A stretch of 64,000 nt of DNA. It comes from Streptomyces sp. Mut1. GTDB lineage: Bacteria; Actinomycetota; Actinomycetes; Streptomycetales; Streptomycetaceae. Below are positions 18,951 to 26,935 of this stretch, one piece after another; the first letter of the stretch is position 1, and each line of letters opens with the position of its first letter. The stretch covers positions 124,001 through 188,000 of the forward strand of contig NZ_CP120998.1 in the NCBI RefSeq assembly GCF_030719295.1. The letters are read 5' to 3'. The notes below the pieces were generated by a model. That model made no database searches and was not told the origin of the DNA. It worked only from the letters and a program-made list of their open reading frames with translations. The translations under genes and the position numbers were made by a program.

Positions 18951-20198
18951 ATGACAACACGGCACGTCGCGATCTTCATGTTCCCGGGCTACGGGCATGT
19001 GAACCCGACGCTGGAGATCAGCCGCTGCCTCATCTCGCTGGGCCACCGGGTCACCTATGTCGTGGACGAGAAGTTCGCCGACCGGGTGGCCGCCGTCGGC
19101 GCCGGGGCGGTCCGCTACACCTCGCGGCGCAGCCGGCTCGGTGAGGGGACCGTGACCGGTGAGGACATCGGGGCGCTGGGCCTGACATTCCTGCGGGAGT
19201 CGATGGACGTGATCCTGCCGCGGGCCCTTGAGGCGCTCGCGGACGACGTCCCCGACCTGATCCTGTACGACCTCGAAAGCTTCTTCGCTGCGCGTACGGC
19301 GGCGCAGCGGTGGGACTGTCCCACCGTGCAGCTGTTCCCGTACGTCGCCGCCAACGAGCACTACGCGCTGTCGCACGAGGTCTTCGACGGGACGAGCGAG
19401 AGCCTCCAGACGTGCCTGGATCTCCTGATGGAGCACCTGGCCGCCGAGGAGGCCGATCCGGAGACCGCGGCGGCGTTCCTGGCCAACTTCGACTCCCGCA
19501 ACGTGGTGCTGCTGCCGAGGTCGTTCCAGCCGCACGGTGAGACGTTCGACGACCGCTACACCTTCACCGGGCACAGCCTCCCGGCCGACCGGCCGGGCAC
19601 CGGCTCCTGGCAGCGCCCTTCGGGGGACGGCCCGGTGGCCCTGATCACGCTGGGCACCGAGGTGAACGACCGGCCGGGCTTCTTCACGGACTGTGTGGAG
19701 GCCTTCGACGGGAGCGACTGGCACCTCGTCATGGCGGTCGGGCCCGGCAACCTGCCGGCCGGCCGGGCCGCCGCCCGGGGCGCGGCGAACGTCGAGATGC
19801 ACGAGTGGCTGGCGTTCAACACCGTCCTCCCGCACGCGTCGGCCGTGGTGTGCCATGCCGGCATCAGCACGATGCTGGAGGCGATCTCCTTCGGCAAACC
19901 CCTGGTGGTCATCACGTACACCCCCGAGGACCGGGTCAACGGCCGGTGCACCGAGGAACTCGGTGTGGGGGTCGCGTTGCCCGGCCACGAACTGACGCCC
20001 GAGCGCCTGCGCGAAGCGGTGGAGACCGTCGCGCACTCCGACCGCATCCGCCGGCAGGTCGCCCGGATGCGCACCGAGATGCTGGCGGCGGGCGGCCCGG
20101 CCCGGGCCGCCCGGCTCATCGACGGCTGGCTCGCCGAGCCGGTCGCGGCGGCCCGGCGGCCCGCCCCGGTACCCGAATTCCAGGACGCCGATACGTGA
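18951..20198 (+). CDS. Macrolide-type glycosyltransferase (GT1 family, MGT group), GT-1
   Basis: Transfers an NDP-activated sugar to the aglycone or to a sugar already attached (415 aa). GT-B fold of the macrolide glycosyltransferase group (OleI/OleD-like): N-terminal acceptor domain starting MFPGYGHVNPTLEISRCL, then a C-terminal donor domain with ITLGTEVNDRPGFF and the donor-binding segment CHAGISTMLEAISFGKPLVV. The usual DQ at the end of that segment is PEDR.NG here. The RBS GGAGGAG is at 18942-18948. It is co-transcribed with the thioesterase upstream. One of three glycosyltransferases in the window, which fits an oligosaccharide side chain. Donor and acceptor cannot be assigned from sequence; a protective inactivating GT of the OleI/OleD kind is a possible alternative. 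Confidence 0.9.
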   Translation: MTTRHVAIFMFPGYGHVNPTLEISRCLISLGHRVTYVVDEKFADRVAAVGAGAVRYTSRRSRLGEGTVTGEDIGALGLTFLRESMDVILPRALEALADDVPDLILYDLESFFAARTAAQRWDCPTVQLFPYVAANEHYALSHEVFDGTSESLQTCLDLLMEHLAAEEADPETAAAFLANFDSRNVVLLPRSFQPHGETFDDRYTFTGHSLPADRPGTGSWQRPSGDGPVALITLGTEVNDRPGFFTDCVEAFDGSDWHLVMAVGPGNLPAGRAAARGAANVEMHEWLAFNTVLPHASAVVCHAGISTMLEAISFGKPLVVITYTPEDRVNGRCTEELGVGVALPGHELTPERLREAVETVAHSDRIRRQVARMRTEMLAAGGPARAARLIDGWLAEPVAAARRPAPVPEFQDADT

Positions 20199-20286
20199 AA
20201 GACGTACGCCGTCGAAACCGTACAAGCGAATAGCGCCTCAAAATCCCCCCACCCATCAATTGTCCAGACCGAACACTGGAGCATCC

Positions 20287-21021
20287 GTGACGGAGCTTGT
20301 TGAACTGGGTGGCGAACTCAAGGTCTACACGCAAAGCCCCCTCGAAGCGCAATACATGTATGATGAAATCTTCCAGCAGGGCTGCTACGACGGTCTGGAT
20401 CTCGGTGACGCCCCCACAGTTCTCGACGCCGGCGGCAACATCGGAATGTTCGCCCTGTACATCAAGAGCAGATATCCGGACGCGGAAGTCCACTCGTTCG
20501 AGCCGATGCCGAACAACATCGCGCTCTTCCGGAAGAACGTCGAACTGCACGGCCTCAGCGATGTGACCCTGCACGAGACCGCGCTCGGCAGCGCCCCGGA
20601 GGCGGGCGTCGAATTTTCGTTCTTCCCGCTGCTCCCGGCGAACTCGACCCGCTACCCGGAGATCAAGGAAGGGCCGAAGGCCCAGATGGCCGAGCAGCAC
20701 GGGGACCTGGCCGAGGAGTTCTACACCGCGGAGAAGGTGACCGTCGACGTCGAACGGATCGCCGCGTTCTTCCCCGAGGACCGGGAGATCGCGCTCCTCA
20801 AAGTGGACGTGGAGGGCGCCGAACCCGATGTGCTGCTCGGCGTCGACGACGCCCAGTGGCCTCGCGTCCGCCGGGTGATCGCCGAGGTCTGCGACCTGGA
20901 CGGCCAGTTGGAGCGGGTCTGCGAGATCCTGCGCGGCCACGGCTTCGAGGTCACGCCGGAGCGGGCGCCGCTCACCGAGGCGGCGGACCAGTACTACATG
21001 GTCCGGGCCGTACGCGCCTGA
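20287..21021 (+). CDS. FkbM-family SAM-dependent methyltransferase
   Basis: Predicted O-methyltransferase of 244 aa acting on the polyketide, a sugar or the quinone unit. Seen: the SAM-binding glycine-rich motif VLDAGGNIGMFALYIKSRYP, the acidic ribose contact HSFEPMPNNIALFRKN, and the FkbM core LLKVDVEGAEPDVLLGV. Start chosen at GTG 20287 (MTELVELGGELKVYT), with TGGAG six bases before it; an in-frame TTG at 20260 would add nine residues. It is the last gene of the rightward thioesterase-GT operon, after an 88-nt gap of lower GC than usual here, and is followed by a strong hairpin. FkbM enzymes methylate hydroxyls in several macrolides and glycans; the exact target here is unknown. Confidence 0.85.
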   Translation: MTELVELGGELKVYTQSPLEAQYMYDEIFQQGCYDGLDLGDAPTVLDAGGNIGMFALYIKSRYPDAEVHSFEPMPNNIALFRKNVELHGLSDVTLHETALGSAPEAGVEFSFFPLLPANSTRYPEIKEGPKAQMAEQHGDLAEEFYTAEKVTVDVERIAAFFPEDREIALLKVDVEGAEPDVLLGVDDAQWPRVRRVIAEVCDLDGQLERVCEILRGHGFEVTPERAPLTEAADQYYMVRAVRA

Positions 21022-21054
21022 GCCGAAGGCACGAGCCCGGCCCCACGGGCCACA

Positions 21055-21096
21055 ACGGCATCGCCCGGCCGCATTGCTGCGGCCGGGCGATGCCGT
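21055..21096. terminator. Bidirectional terminator hairpin, 19-bp perfect stem
   Basis: Left arm ACGGCATCGCCCGGCCGCA (21055-21073), loop TTGC, right arm fully complementary (21078-21096). It sits 33 nt after the FkbM methyltransferase stop and 19 nt after the convergent hexosaminidase stop. Position and symmetry suggest termination from both sides. Confidence 0.88.
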
Positions 21097-21115
21097 GCTC
21101 CCGGGGGCCGGAATC

Positions 21116-22777
21116 TCAGCTCCCCAGCGGCCAGTCGATCTCGGGCGTCAGGTAGTAGTTGACCCGCGCCTCACGCAGCCGCGGTCCCTGCGCCGCGAGA
21201 CGCGGCTCGAACTTCTTCCAGTCGTGCGAGGACGCCTTCGCCCAGCCGACCTCGGCGACCGACAGAAGCCGCGGGAAGGCCAGGTTCTCCATCTGGTTGA
21301 TGCCGAAGACGGTCTCGGTGAAGATCGTCGACTCGACCCCGCCCACTGCGGACGCCGGCAGCCCTTCGAGCTGGCCCTCCGGGTCCCAGTCGTAGGAGCC
21401 CTCCACCGACGTCGGACCGGCCCACGTCTGGCCCACCGGGTACTCGGGGTAGGTCTCCGTGTACTTCTGGTCGAGGTAGGTGTACATCGCCGGCGCCATG
21501 ATGACCTTGCTGCCCGCCTTGGCGGAGGCGATGATCTGGTCCTCGTTGATGCCGGGGACCCAGAACTCCGTCAGCGAGTCCTTCGCGGGAAGCGAACCGG
21601 CCGCCTCCATCCAGCCCATCGGCTTCTTGCCGTGCTTCTCCACCGTCTTCGCGATCTTGGCGAAGTAGGTGTCCAGCTGCTCCTTGGTGCGCCCGAACGT
21701 CTCGTCGCCACCGACGGCGAAGTACGGGCTCGGGCTGAGCGCCGCGACCTCGCCGATGACGTCGTCCATGAACTCATAGGTCGTCGGGTTGTCCAGGCAC
21801 AGCACGCCCTCGTCGCTCTTGGGGTAGCCGAGGTAGGGCTCGATCGGCTTGCCGTCACAGGTGAGCTCGGGATACGAGGCCAGGGCCGCGTGGGTGTGGT
21901 CGGGGCCGTTGATCTCGGGAATTATCGTGACGCCGCGCGCCTGCGCGTACCGCACGATCTCCTTGTAGTCCTCCTGGGTGTAGAAGCCCCCGCCCTCGCC
22001 GCCCGCACCGGACTCGGCACCGACCTTGGTCAGCTCCGGCCAGGACTTGATCTCGATGCGCCAGCCCTGGTCGTCCGTCAGGTGCAGACGCACGTAGTTG
22101 ACCTTGTAGCGGGCGACCGTGTCGATGTACTTCTCGACGTCGGGCTTCGGCAGGAAGTGCCGGCCCACGTCGATCATCGCGCCCCGGTAGGCGTAGCGCG
22201 GCGCGTCGTCGATGGTGCCGCCCTGGACCCGCCACGGGCCGGGCATCTGCTGCTTGCGCTCCACCTTCACCGGCAGCAGCTGGCGCAGCGTGGCCACGCC
22301 GTTGAAGAGGCCCGAGCGGTCGTCGGCCTCGATGGTGATGGTGTTGCGGCTGATGTCGAGCCGGTACCCCTCCTTCTTGGTCACCGCGTTCTTGCCGCCG
22401 AGCGACAGCACGATGCCGCGCGGCTTCGCCCCGGCGGGCACATCGCGCACCTTCAGCGGATAGCCGGTGGGAACCCGCAGCAGGCCGGCGAGGAAGTTCG
22501 CGGCGTCCTTCGCGTCGGACGAGTTCCGCGTCGCGTAGATCGCGTCGCTCTGCTTCAGGTCGAAGGCGACGCCGTTGGCGGTCCGGATGCTGACCGGCTG
22601 GGGCACCACCGAGGTGAGCGGAACGGCCCCCTTCACGGTCGAGACCGCCGGGTTGGGGCTGCTTGCCGAGACCGCCGCGCTGGACAGTGTCACCGTCAGC
22701 GCCATCACGACCCCGGTGACGGACATTCTCATGCCCCGGCTGCGCCAGGGGCTCGATGGACTTGCACTCACTCTCAT
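21116..22777 (-). CDS. Secreted GH20 beta-N-acetylhexosaminidase
   Basis: Glycoside hydrolase family 20 enzyme (553 aa) that removes terminal beta-N-acetylhexosamine, normally for chitin use, probably outside the cell. The N terminus has a basic start, a hydrophobic stretch VTGVVMALTVTLSSAAVSA and an Ala-rich cleavage region, a typical signal peptide. The GH20b-type domain (about 40-175) precedes the catalytic barrel, which starts APRYAYRGAMIDVGRHFLP and carries the catalytic Asp-Glu pair in FAVGGDETFG. Two starts are possible: ATG 22777 (chosen) or ATG 22732; neither has a strong RBS. Its presence inside a PKS cluster is unexpected. It could be a bystander or an extracellular glycosidase that trims a protective sugar. 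No clear DasR-type chitin operator was found upstream. Confidence 0.93.
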   Translation of the reverse strand: MRVSASPSSPWRSRGMRMSVTGVVMALTVTLSSAAVSASSPNPAVSTVKGAVPLTSVVPQPVSIRTANGVAFDLKQSDAIYATRNSSDAKDAANFLAGLLRVPTGYPLKVRDVPAGAKPRGIVLSLGGKNAVTKKEGYRLDISRNTITIEADDRSGLFNGVATLRQLLPVKVERKQQMPGPWRVQGGTIDDAPRYAYRGAMIDVGRHFLPKPDVEKYIDTVARYKVNYVRLHLTDDQGWRIEIKSWPELTKVGAESGAGGEGGGFYTQEDYKEIVRYAQARGVTIIPEINGPDHTHAALASYPELTCDGKPIEPYLGYPKSDEGVLCLDNPTTYEFMDDVIGEVAALSPSPYFAVGGDETFGRTKEQLDTYFAKIAKTVEKHGKKPMGWMEAAGSLPAKDSLTEFWVPGINEDQIIASAKAGSKVIMAPAMYTYLDQKYTETYPEYPVGQTWAGPTSVEGSYDWDPEGQLEGLPASAVGGVESTIFTETVFGINQMENLAFPRLLSVAEVGWAKASSHDWKKFEPRLAAQGPRLREARVNYYLTPEIDWPLGS

Positions 22778-23099
22778 CTGCAACCGTGTTTCCCGTCTAA
22801 GTGGCTTGGCGTCCCGATTCCCAACGAGGTTCAAGCTTTGGTCAACATCGGCTAGCGGAACCCCTAGTGTTCGCGGCCGCCCGCCGGAACCACCGCTAGA
22901 AGAGTCCCTACGGATCCCGTGCGGCCCCCCTCCCGGCGCCCCGTTCCCCGTACCGTCGGCCGTCACAAAGGTCCGCCTCCGGGACGAACCGGATAGCGCA
23001 CGAGTCAGACCCGACCAGGACTGCACCGATATCCGGCCATGCGCTCCTAGGCTGCTGAGCGCTCGCCGATACACACAAATCGGGGAAGGTGTGGCGGAC
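22778..23099. promoter_or_regulatory. Divergent control region between the GH20 gene and the PAS-LuxR regulator
   Basis: This 322-base gap has lower GC next to the hexosaminidase start. It holds the best PAS-LuxR-like palindrome of the window at 22852-22867 and a GGGGAAGG Shine-Dalgarno for the regulator at 23082-23089. No further gene or hairpin of note was seen. Confidence 0.6.
22852..22867. promoter_or_regulatory. Candidate PAS-LuxR operator 2 (autoregulatory position)
   Basis: CTAGCGGAACCCCTAG is near-palindromic, with CTAG at one end and CTAG at the other. It matches about 13 of 16 positions of the PimM-type consensus CTVGGGAWWTCCCBAG on either strand. It lies 75 nt upstream of the hexosaminidase start and 232 nt upstream of the regulator gene. 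Match counted by eye. Confidence 0.55.
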
Positions 23100-23924
23100 A
23101 TGTTCCATGCGGAGACCAGCACGAGGAGCGATTTTCCACAGACGGCGGGGGAAATGTCCGTCACTGCGCGAAGACCGCTCCATGCCGTCGACGGACTGCT
23201 CGACGCCGAATCATCCCTGTTCACGGCGGAGATCCGGAGCGACGAATACAGCGCCGTGGTCCTCTCGATGTTCGAACGCTCGGGAGTCGGTCTCGCGATA
23301 CTCGATCCGACCCTGCGGATACGTTCCGTCAACAACGCCTTCAGCACCCAGTGCGGACGCTATCCGGACGATATCTGCGACCGGAGTTTCGCCGAGTTCC
23401 TCCACCCGAGCGTGCGGCAGTACGTGCTGCGCCAGTTCGGCCGGCTCGTCCAGGAGCACCACGCCCCGGTCGTCAGCCGCTCCATCGCCATGTGGTTCCA
23501 CGACACCGCGGTCTCCGGCAAGCTCGCCGCCTTCCCGGTGCGGGACGACAGCGGCCGGGTCAAGATGATCATGGCGCAGTTCACCCCGGAGGAGCCGGCC
23601 GACGACCGCCAGGAACTCGTCGGGTCGCAGCGGAAGCTGACCGCCCTCACCGCGAAGGTCCTGGAGGGGGTCGCGGCCGGGGACCCGACCGTGCGCCTGG
23701 CGGCCAAGCTCTTCCTCAGCCGCCAGGGCGTCGAGTACCACGTGAGCATCCTGCTGCGGCAGTTCAAGGTGCCCAACCGCACCGCGCTCGCGGCGAAGGC
23801 GTACTCGATGGGCATGTTCAGCATCGGCTGCTGGCCGCCCAGGATCCTCCCCGAGTACATCCGCCCGGACCGCCAGGGAACCGACCGCGCGCCCCGGGGC
23901 TCCCGGCAGGACAGCGGCGACTGA
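23100..23924 (+). CDS. PAS-LuxR family transcriptional activator (PimM type)
   Basis: Cluster-situated regulator of 274 aa. An N-terminal PAS sensor fold (about 48-165: FERSGVGLAILDPTLRIRSV, then FAEFLHPSVRQYVLRQF) is followed by a LuxR-type helix-turn-helix (about 180-240: LTALTAKVLEGVAAGDPTVR, then VEYHVSILLRQFKVPNRTAL). This order is that of PimM, AmphRIV and NysRIV, which activate polyene macrolide genes by binding 16-bp palindromes. ATG 23100 is chosen because GGGGAAGG ends 10 bases before it; GTG 23091 is too close to that RBS. The ~45-residue extension before the PAS fold is longer than in PimM. Candidate binding sites occur in four control regions of this window, including its own upstream region. 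Confidence 0.93.
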   Translation: MFHAETSTRSDFPQTAGEMSVTARRPLHAVDGLLDAESSLFTAEIRSDEYSAVVLSMFERSGVGLAILDPTLRIRSVNNAFSTQCGRYPDDICDRSFAEFLHPSVRQYVLRQFGRLVQEHHAPVVSRSIAMWFHDTAVSGKLAAFPVRDDSGRVKMIMAQFTPEEPADDRQELVGSQRKLTALTAKVLEGVAAGDPTVRLAAKLFLSRQGVEYHVSILLRQFKVPNRTALAAKAYSMGMFSIGCWPPRILPEYIRPDRQGTDRAPRGSRQDSGD

Positions 23925-23969
23925 CCGGGGCCGGACGGACCCGCACCCGCTGTACGAACCCGTATCCGA

Positions 23970-24009
23970 GGGTGGCCCCGCGCCTGACGTCACCTGCGCG
24001 CGGCCACCC
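23970..24009. terminator. Hairpin between the convergent PAS-LuxR and GT-2 genes
   Basis: GGGTGGCC (23970-23977) pairs with GGCCACCC (24002-24009), with an inner GCGC/GCGC pairing. It overlaps the last codons of the leftward glycosyltransferase gene and lies 45 nt after the regulator stop. Shorter and less perfect than the other hairpins, so only a moderate candidate. Confidence 0.5.
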
Positions 24010-25198
24010 TCTCCACGTAGTCCGCGGCGAGCACCGGCCCGTCGACGGCCCGCATCGCCCGGCTCAGCCCGCCGACCCGCTCACGGGTGTGCCCGTCCCG
24101 CACGATGCGGTCCACCTCCGCGCGCACCCGCTCCCCGGTCGCCTCGGCCTGCGGCACGTGCACGCCGAGCCCCAGCTCCTGGAGCCGGTCGGCGACGAGC
24201 CGCTGCTCGGGCATGTGCGGCACCGCGACCACCGGCGTCCCGAAGTACATCGCCTCCATCACGCTGTTCATCCCGGCATGCGACACGAACGCGTCCGCGT
24301 GCTCCAGCACGGACAGCTGAGGCACCCAGCGGTGCAGTTCGACGTTGTCCGGCACCGTGGGCAGGTCCTCGTCCTCGGCCAGCGCGCCCGCCGAGACGAC
24401 CACCTGCCAGTCGCTGTCCGCGAAGGCCTCGGCCCAGGTGCGCAGCGCGTCCTTCTGGTGGTCGAAGCTGAAGCTGCCCATCGACACCAGCAGCACCGGA
24501 CGGCCGTCGCCCGGCGGCTTCCAGGTGGTGTCGTGGGCCCGGTCGCCGAGACAGGCGCCGACGAAGGCGAACCGGTCGTCGAAGGTCTCGGCGGCGGGCT
24601 GGAACCGCCGCGGCAGGAACACCAGGTTCGCGTCGTCGGCCGCCGCGTTGAACTCCTCCAGGGTGACGTCCCCGAGGCCGTGATCACCCAGCAGCTTGCC
24701 CTGCTTCACGAAGAAGTCGATGAGCGCGGGGTGCTCCCGGTCGATCTCGTCCGCGTACAGCGCGCCGATCTGCTGCGTCAGCGAGTAGTGCTCGTTGGAG
24801 GCGAAGGTCGCGAACAGCTCGATGGCGGGCCGCTGCCACTTGCGGGCCAGCACCCGGCCGGCGGCGAAGGTGCTGACGTCGTACAGCAGCACGTCCGGAA
24901 GGTCGTCGCCGAACCCGGCCTCGTACACCGGAACGGTGGCGATGGCCTCGTCGATCGAGCGCACCGGCTCGCGCACCAGGTAGTCCGCGTCCACCCGGTC
25001 GGGCAGCTTGCGCGAGGCGAGCCAGGACTCGTACTCCAGCACCTTCGCGCCGGCCGCGGCGGCCAGCGGCGCGAAGCGCGCGTTGGTCGCGAAGGTCACG
25101 CGGTGGCCGCGGCGCACCAGTTCCGAGACGACGGGGAGCGTCGTGTTGATGTGTCCGAACGCGGGAAACGGCAGAAACGCCACGTGGTACGACGACAT
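23990..25198 (-). CDS. Macrolide-type glycosyltransferase (GT1 family, MGT group), GT-2
   Basis: Second of three GT-B glycosyltransferases (402 aa). N-terminal acceptor domain begins YHVAFLPFPAFGHINTTLPV; the donor domain carries LLVSMGSFSFDHQKDALRTW and the nucleotide-sugar motif SHAGMNSVMEAMYFGTPVVA followed by PHMPEQRLVADRL. It is transcribed alone to the left from the 25199-25393 region, facing the methyltransferase/MqnD operon. The chosen ATG at 25198 has no obvious Shine-Dalgarno, but the protein start aligns with the family. The sequence resembles the MGT/OleD group and GT-1, so a sugar-adding role in the cluster is likely. A resistance role cannot be excluded. Donor and acceptor are unknown. 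Confidence 0.9.
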   Translation of the reverse strand: MSSYHVAFLPFPAFGHINTTLPVVSELVRRGHRVTFATNARFAPLAAAAGAKVLEYESWLASRKLPDRVDADYLVREPVRSIDEAIATVPVYEAGFGDDLPDVLLYDVSTFAAGRVLARKWQRPAIELFATFASNEHYSLTQQIGALYADEIDREHPALIDFFVKQGKLLGDHGLGDVTLEEFNAAADDANLVFLPRRFQPAAETFDDRFAFVGACLGDRAHDTTWKPPGDGRPVLLVSMGSFSFDHQKDALRTWAEAFADSDWQVVVSAGALAEDEDLPTVPDNVELHRWVPQLSVLEHADAFVSHAGMNSVMEAMYFGTPVVAVPHMPEQRLVADRLQELGLGVHVPQAEATGERVRAEVDRIVRDGHTRERVGGLSRAMRAVDGPVLAADYVERVAARR

Positions 25199-25393
25199 GG
25201 GCAGCAGCTTGCCAGCGGCGGCGCCGGTGGCCGCCCGCACCGGCCCAACACTGGGCCTTTCACCAGTCCGTTGCTGCAGTTCGCCGTGGAGTTCGGGAGA
25301 ACACCTGGTGTCCTGCCGCCGGTGTGGTTCCGCGCGCGGGCTCCGTGCTCCCGTGGGTCCGATGACCCGTTCCTGAGAAGAGAGCGAGATGCC
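25199..25393. promoter_or_regulatory. Divergent control region between GT-2 and the methyltransferase/MqnD operon
   Basis: This 195-base gap contains the operator candidate at 25251-25266 and a second near-palindrome, GAACACCTGGTGTCC, at 25299-25313. The latter carries AGGTGTTC in reverse, the half-sequence also seen at the 18044-18059 site. Promoter hexamers could not be assigned with confidence. Confidence 0.5.
25251..25266. promoter_or_regulatory. Candidate PAS-LuxR operator 3
   Basis: CTGGGCCTTTCACCAG matches about 13 of 16 positions of CTVGGGAWWTCCCBAG. It lies 53 nt upstream of the leftward glycosyltransferase start and 127 nt upstream of the rightward methyltransferase start. Match counted by eye. 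Confidence 0.5.
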
Positions 25394-26044
25394 GTGATCC
25401 ACCCAGCAGATTACGCCGACACACGGGAGCTCCACCAGCGCCGGCCCAGCCCCGGCCTGGACGTCTTCTCCCGGGGCTGGCCCGACCAGGCTCCCGACAC
25501 GGTCTGCGGCTGGGGCTCCAGCGAGCCGCACACCCAGCTGGTCCGCAAGGGACTGCGCACCATCATCGAGTCGTACGACGTGAAGACGCTCAACGACGCC
25601 GGCTGCGGCGATCTGGCGTGGATGAGCACGATGGACCTCGACGACGTCGACTACATCGGCTACGACGTCCACGAGCGGGCCACCTGGCCCGAGCTGAGGC
25701 AGCGCGGCTACCGGCTGGAGGTCGTGGACATCGCGTCGACCGTGCTGCGCCGGGCCGATCTGCTGGTCTGCCGGGATGTGTTCATCCACCTGCCGAACGA
25801 CATGATCCTGCCCGCGCTGGAGCGGTTCCGCGGCTCCTGCCGGTACCTGCTCACCACGAGCTACGCCAGCGATCCCGTCCCGGAGCAGGGCGCCTTCTCC
25901 AACTACGCGCGGGTCTGCGAGCCGAGCCTGCGGCACGCGAAGCTCGATCTGACGCTGGCCCCGTTCTCCCTCGGAGAGCCGCTGGAGATCATCCCCGAGA
26001 ACTCCCCCAACAAGTACCTCGGGCTGTGGGACCTGACCCGTTAG
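25394..26044 (+). CDS. Class I SAM-dependent methyltransferase, target unknown
   Basis: Small methyltransferase of 216 aa. SAM motif I is LNDAGCGDLAWM (about residues 65-76), followed by an acidic position in YIGYDVHE. The DLLVCRDVFIHLPNDM stretch matches motif II/post-II of class I enzymes. It starts at GTG 25394 with a weak purine run (AGAAGAGAGCGAGA) before it; the ATG at 25389 is in another frame. It precedes the MqnD homologue by 27 nt in the same operon. Shared transcription suggests that it methylates the naphthoate/naphthoquinone unit, for example a ring hydroxyl, but a sugar or macrolide hydroxyl is equally possible by sequence alone. Not an FkbM-type enzyme, unlike the other methyltransferase here. 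Confidence 0.8.
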   Translation: MIHPADYADTRELHQRRPSPGLDVFSRGWPDQAPDTVCGWGSSEPHTQLVRKGLRTIIESYDVKTLNDAGCGDLAWMSTMDLDDVDYIGYDVHERATWPELRQRGYRLEVVDIASTVLRRADLLVCRDVFIHLPNDMILPALERFRGSCRYLLTTSYASDPVPEQGAFSNYARVCEPSLRHAKLDLTLAPFSLGEPLEIIPENSPNKYLGLWDLTR

Positions 26045-26071
26045 CCGCTCAGCCGAAGGAACAGGAAAGTC

Positions 26072-26935
26072 ATGGCAAGCCCTCTGGACCTCGCCCACTC
26101 GCCCTGCCCCAACGACACGTTCGTCTTCCACGCGTGGACGGCCGGGCTGCTGCCCGGGGTGCCCTCCCCCGAGGTCACCATCGCCGACATCGACGTCACC
26201 AACGGCATGGCGGCCAGGGGCGAGCTGGACGTACTGAAGATCTCGTACGGGGCGCTGCCCCACGTCCTGGACCGGTACGCGCTGCTGCCCTGCGGCGGCG
26301 CGCTCGGTCACGGCTGCGGGCCGCTGCTGCTCACCCGTACCGCCTGCGAACCGGCGGACCTCGCCGGGCGCGTCGTGGCGATCCCCACCGAGCGCTCCAC
26401 CGCCTACCTGCTGTTCCGGCTCTGGGCCCGAGAGGCCCTGCCGGGGCAGGAGGTGCGCACCGTGGTGATGCCGTTCGAGCGGATCATGCCGGCTGTCAGG
26501 GACGGTGAGGTGGACGCGGGCCTGGTGATCCACGAGGCCCGCTTCACATACGACACGTACGGTCTGCACCGCCTCGTCGATCTCGGCGAGGCCTGGGAGG
26601 AACGGACCGGGCTCCCCATCCCGCTCGGCGCGATCGTCGCCCGGCGCGATCTGGGCCCCGAGCGGCTCACGGCCATCACCGAGGCCGTCCGCGCGTCCGT
26701 CCGGCACGCCTGGGCCGACCCGGGGGCGTCACGGGACCATGTGCGCTCGCACGCGCAGGAGATCGCGCCCGAGGTGCAGAAGCAGCACATCGAGCTGTAC
26801 GTCAACGAGTACACCGAGGACCTCGGTGCGGACGGTCTCGCCGCGGTCCGGGTCCTGCTGGACCGGGCCGTGGAGGCGGGGGCGGTCCCCGCGTTCCCGC
26901 CCGGCGCGCTGGACCCCGTCGGTTCCGCGCGGTGA
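26072..26935 (+). CDS. MqnD homologue, 1,4-dihydroxy-6-naphthoate synthase
   Basis: Protein of 287 aa related to MqnD, which converts cyclic dehypoxanthine futalosine to 1,4-dihydroxy-6-naphthoate in the futalosine menaquinone pathway. Seen: the family opening SPCPNDTFVFHAW, the ITNGM-like DIDVTNGMAARGELDVLK, the CGGALGHGCGPLLLTR loop, and the catalytic-His segment LVIHEARFTYDTYGLHRLV. These are intact, so activity is plausible. The ATG at 26072 has AAGGAACAGGAAAG upstream. It is the second gene after the methyltransferase and ends one base before a strong hairpin. No other mqn genes lie nearby, unlike a primary menaquinone locus as far as can be seen here. The likely role is supplying a naphthoquinone chromophore for the macrolide (inference). 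A misplaced housekeeping mqnD is the alternative. Confidence 0.88.
   Translation: MASPLDLAHSPCPNDTFVFHAWTAGLLPGVPSPEVTIADIDVTNGMAARGELDVLKISYGALPHVLDRYALLPCGGALGHGCGPLLLTRTACEPADLAGRVVAIPTERSTAYLLFRLWAREALPGQEVRTVVMPFERIMPAVRDGEVDAGLVIHEARFTYDTYGLHRLVDLGEAWEERTGLPIPLGAIVARRDLGPERLTAITEAVRASVRHAWADPGASRDHVRSHAQEIAPEVQKQHIELYVNEYTEDLGADGLAAVRVLLDRAVEAGAVPAFPPGALDPVGSAR

Noticed and set aside
22778..23099. DasR-type chitin operator upstream of the hexosaminidase
   Set aside because: Only weak partial matches to TGGTCTAGACCA were found; no full palindrome.
22778..23347. N-terminal extension of the hexosaminidase to 23347
   Set aside because: It would run through the operator region and into the divergent regulator gene, and would bury the signal peptide.
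25198..26707. Leftward frame of 905 codons joining GT-2 to upstream sequence
   Set aside because: The upstream part is the antisense shadow of the methyltransferase and MqnD genes; only the part from 25198 has glycosyltransferase homology.
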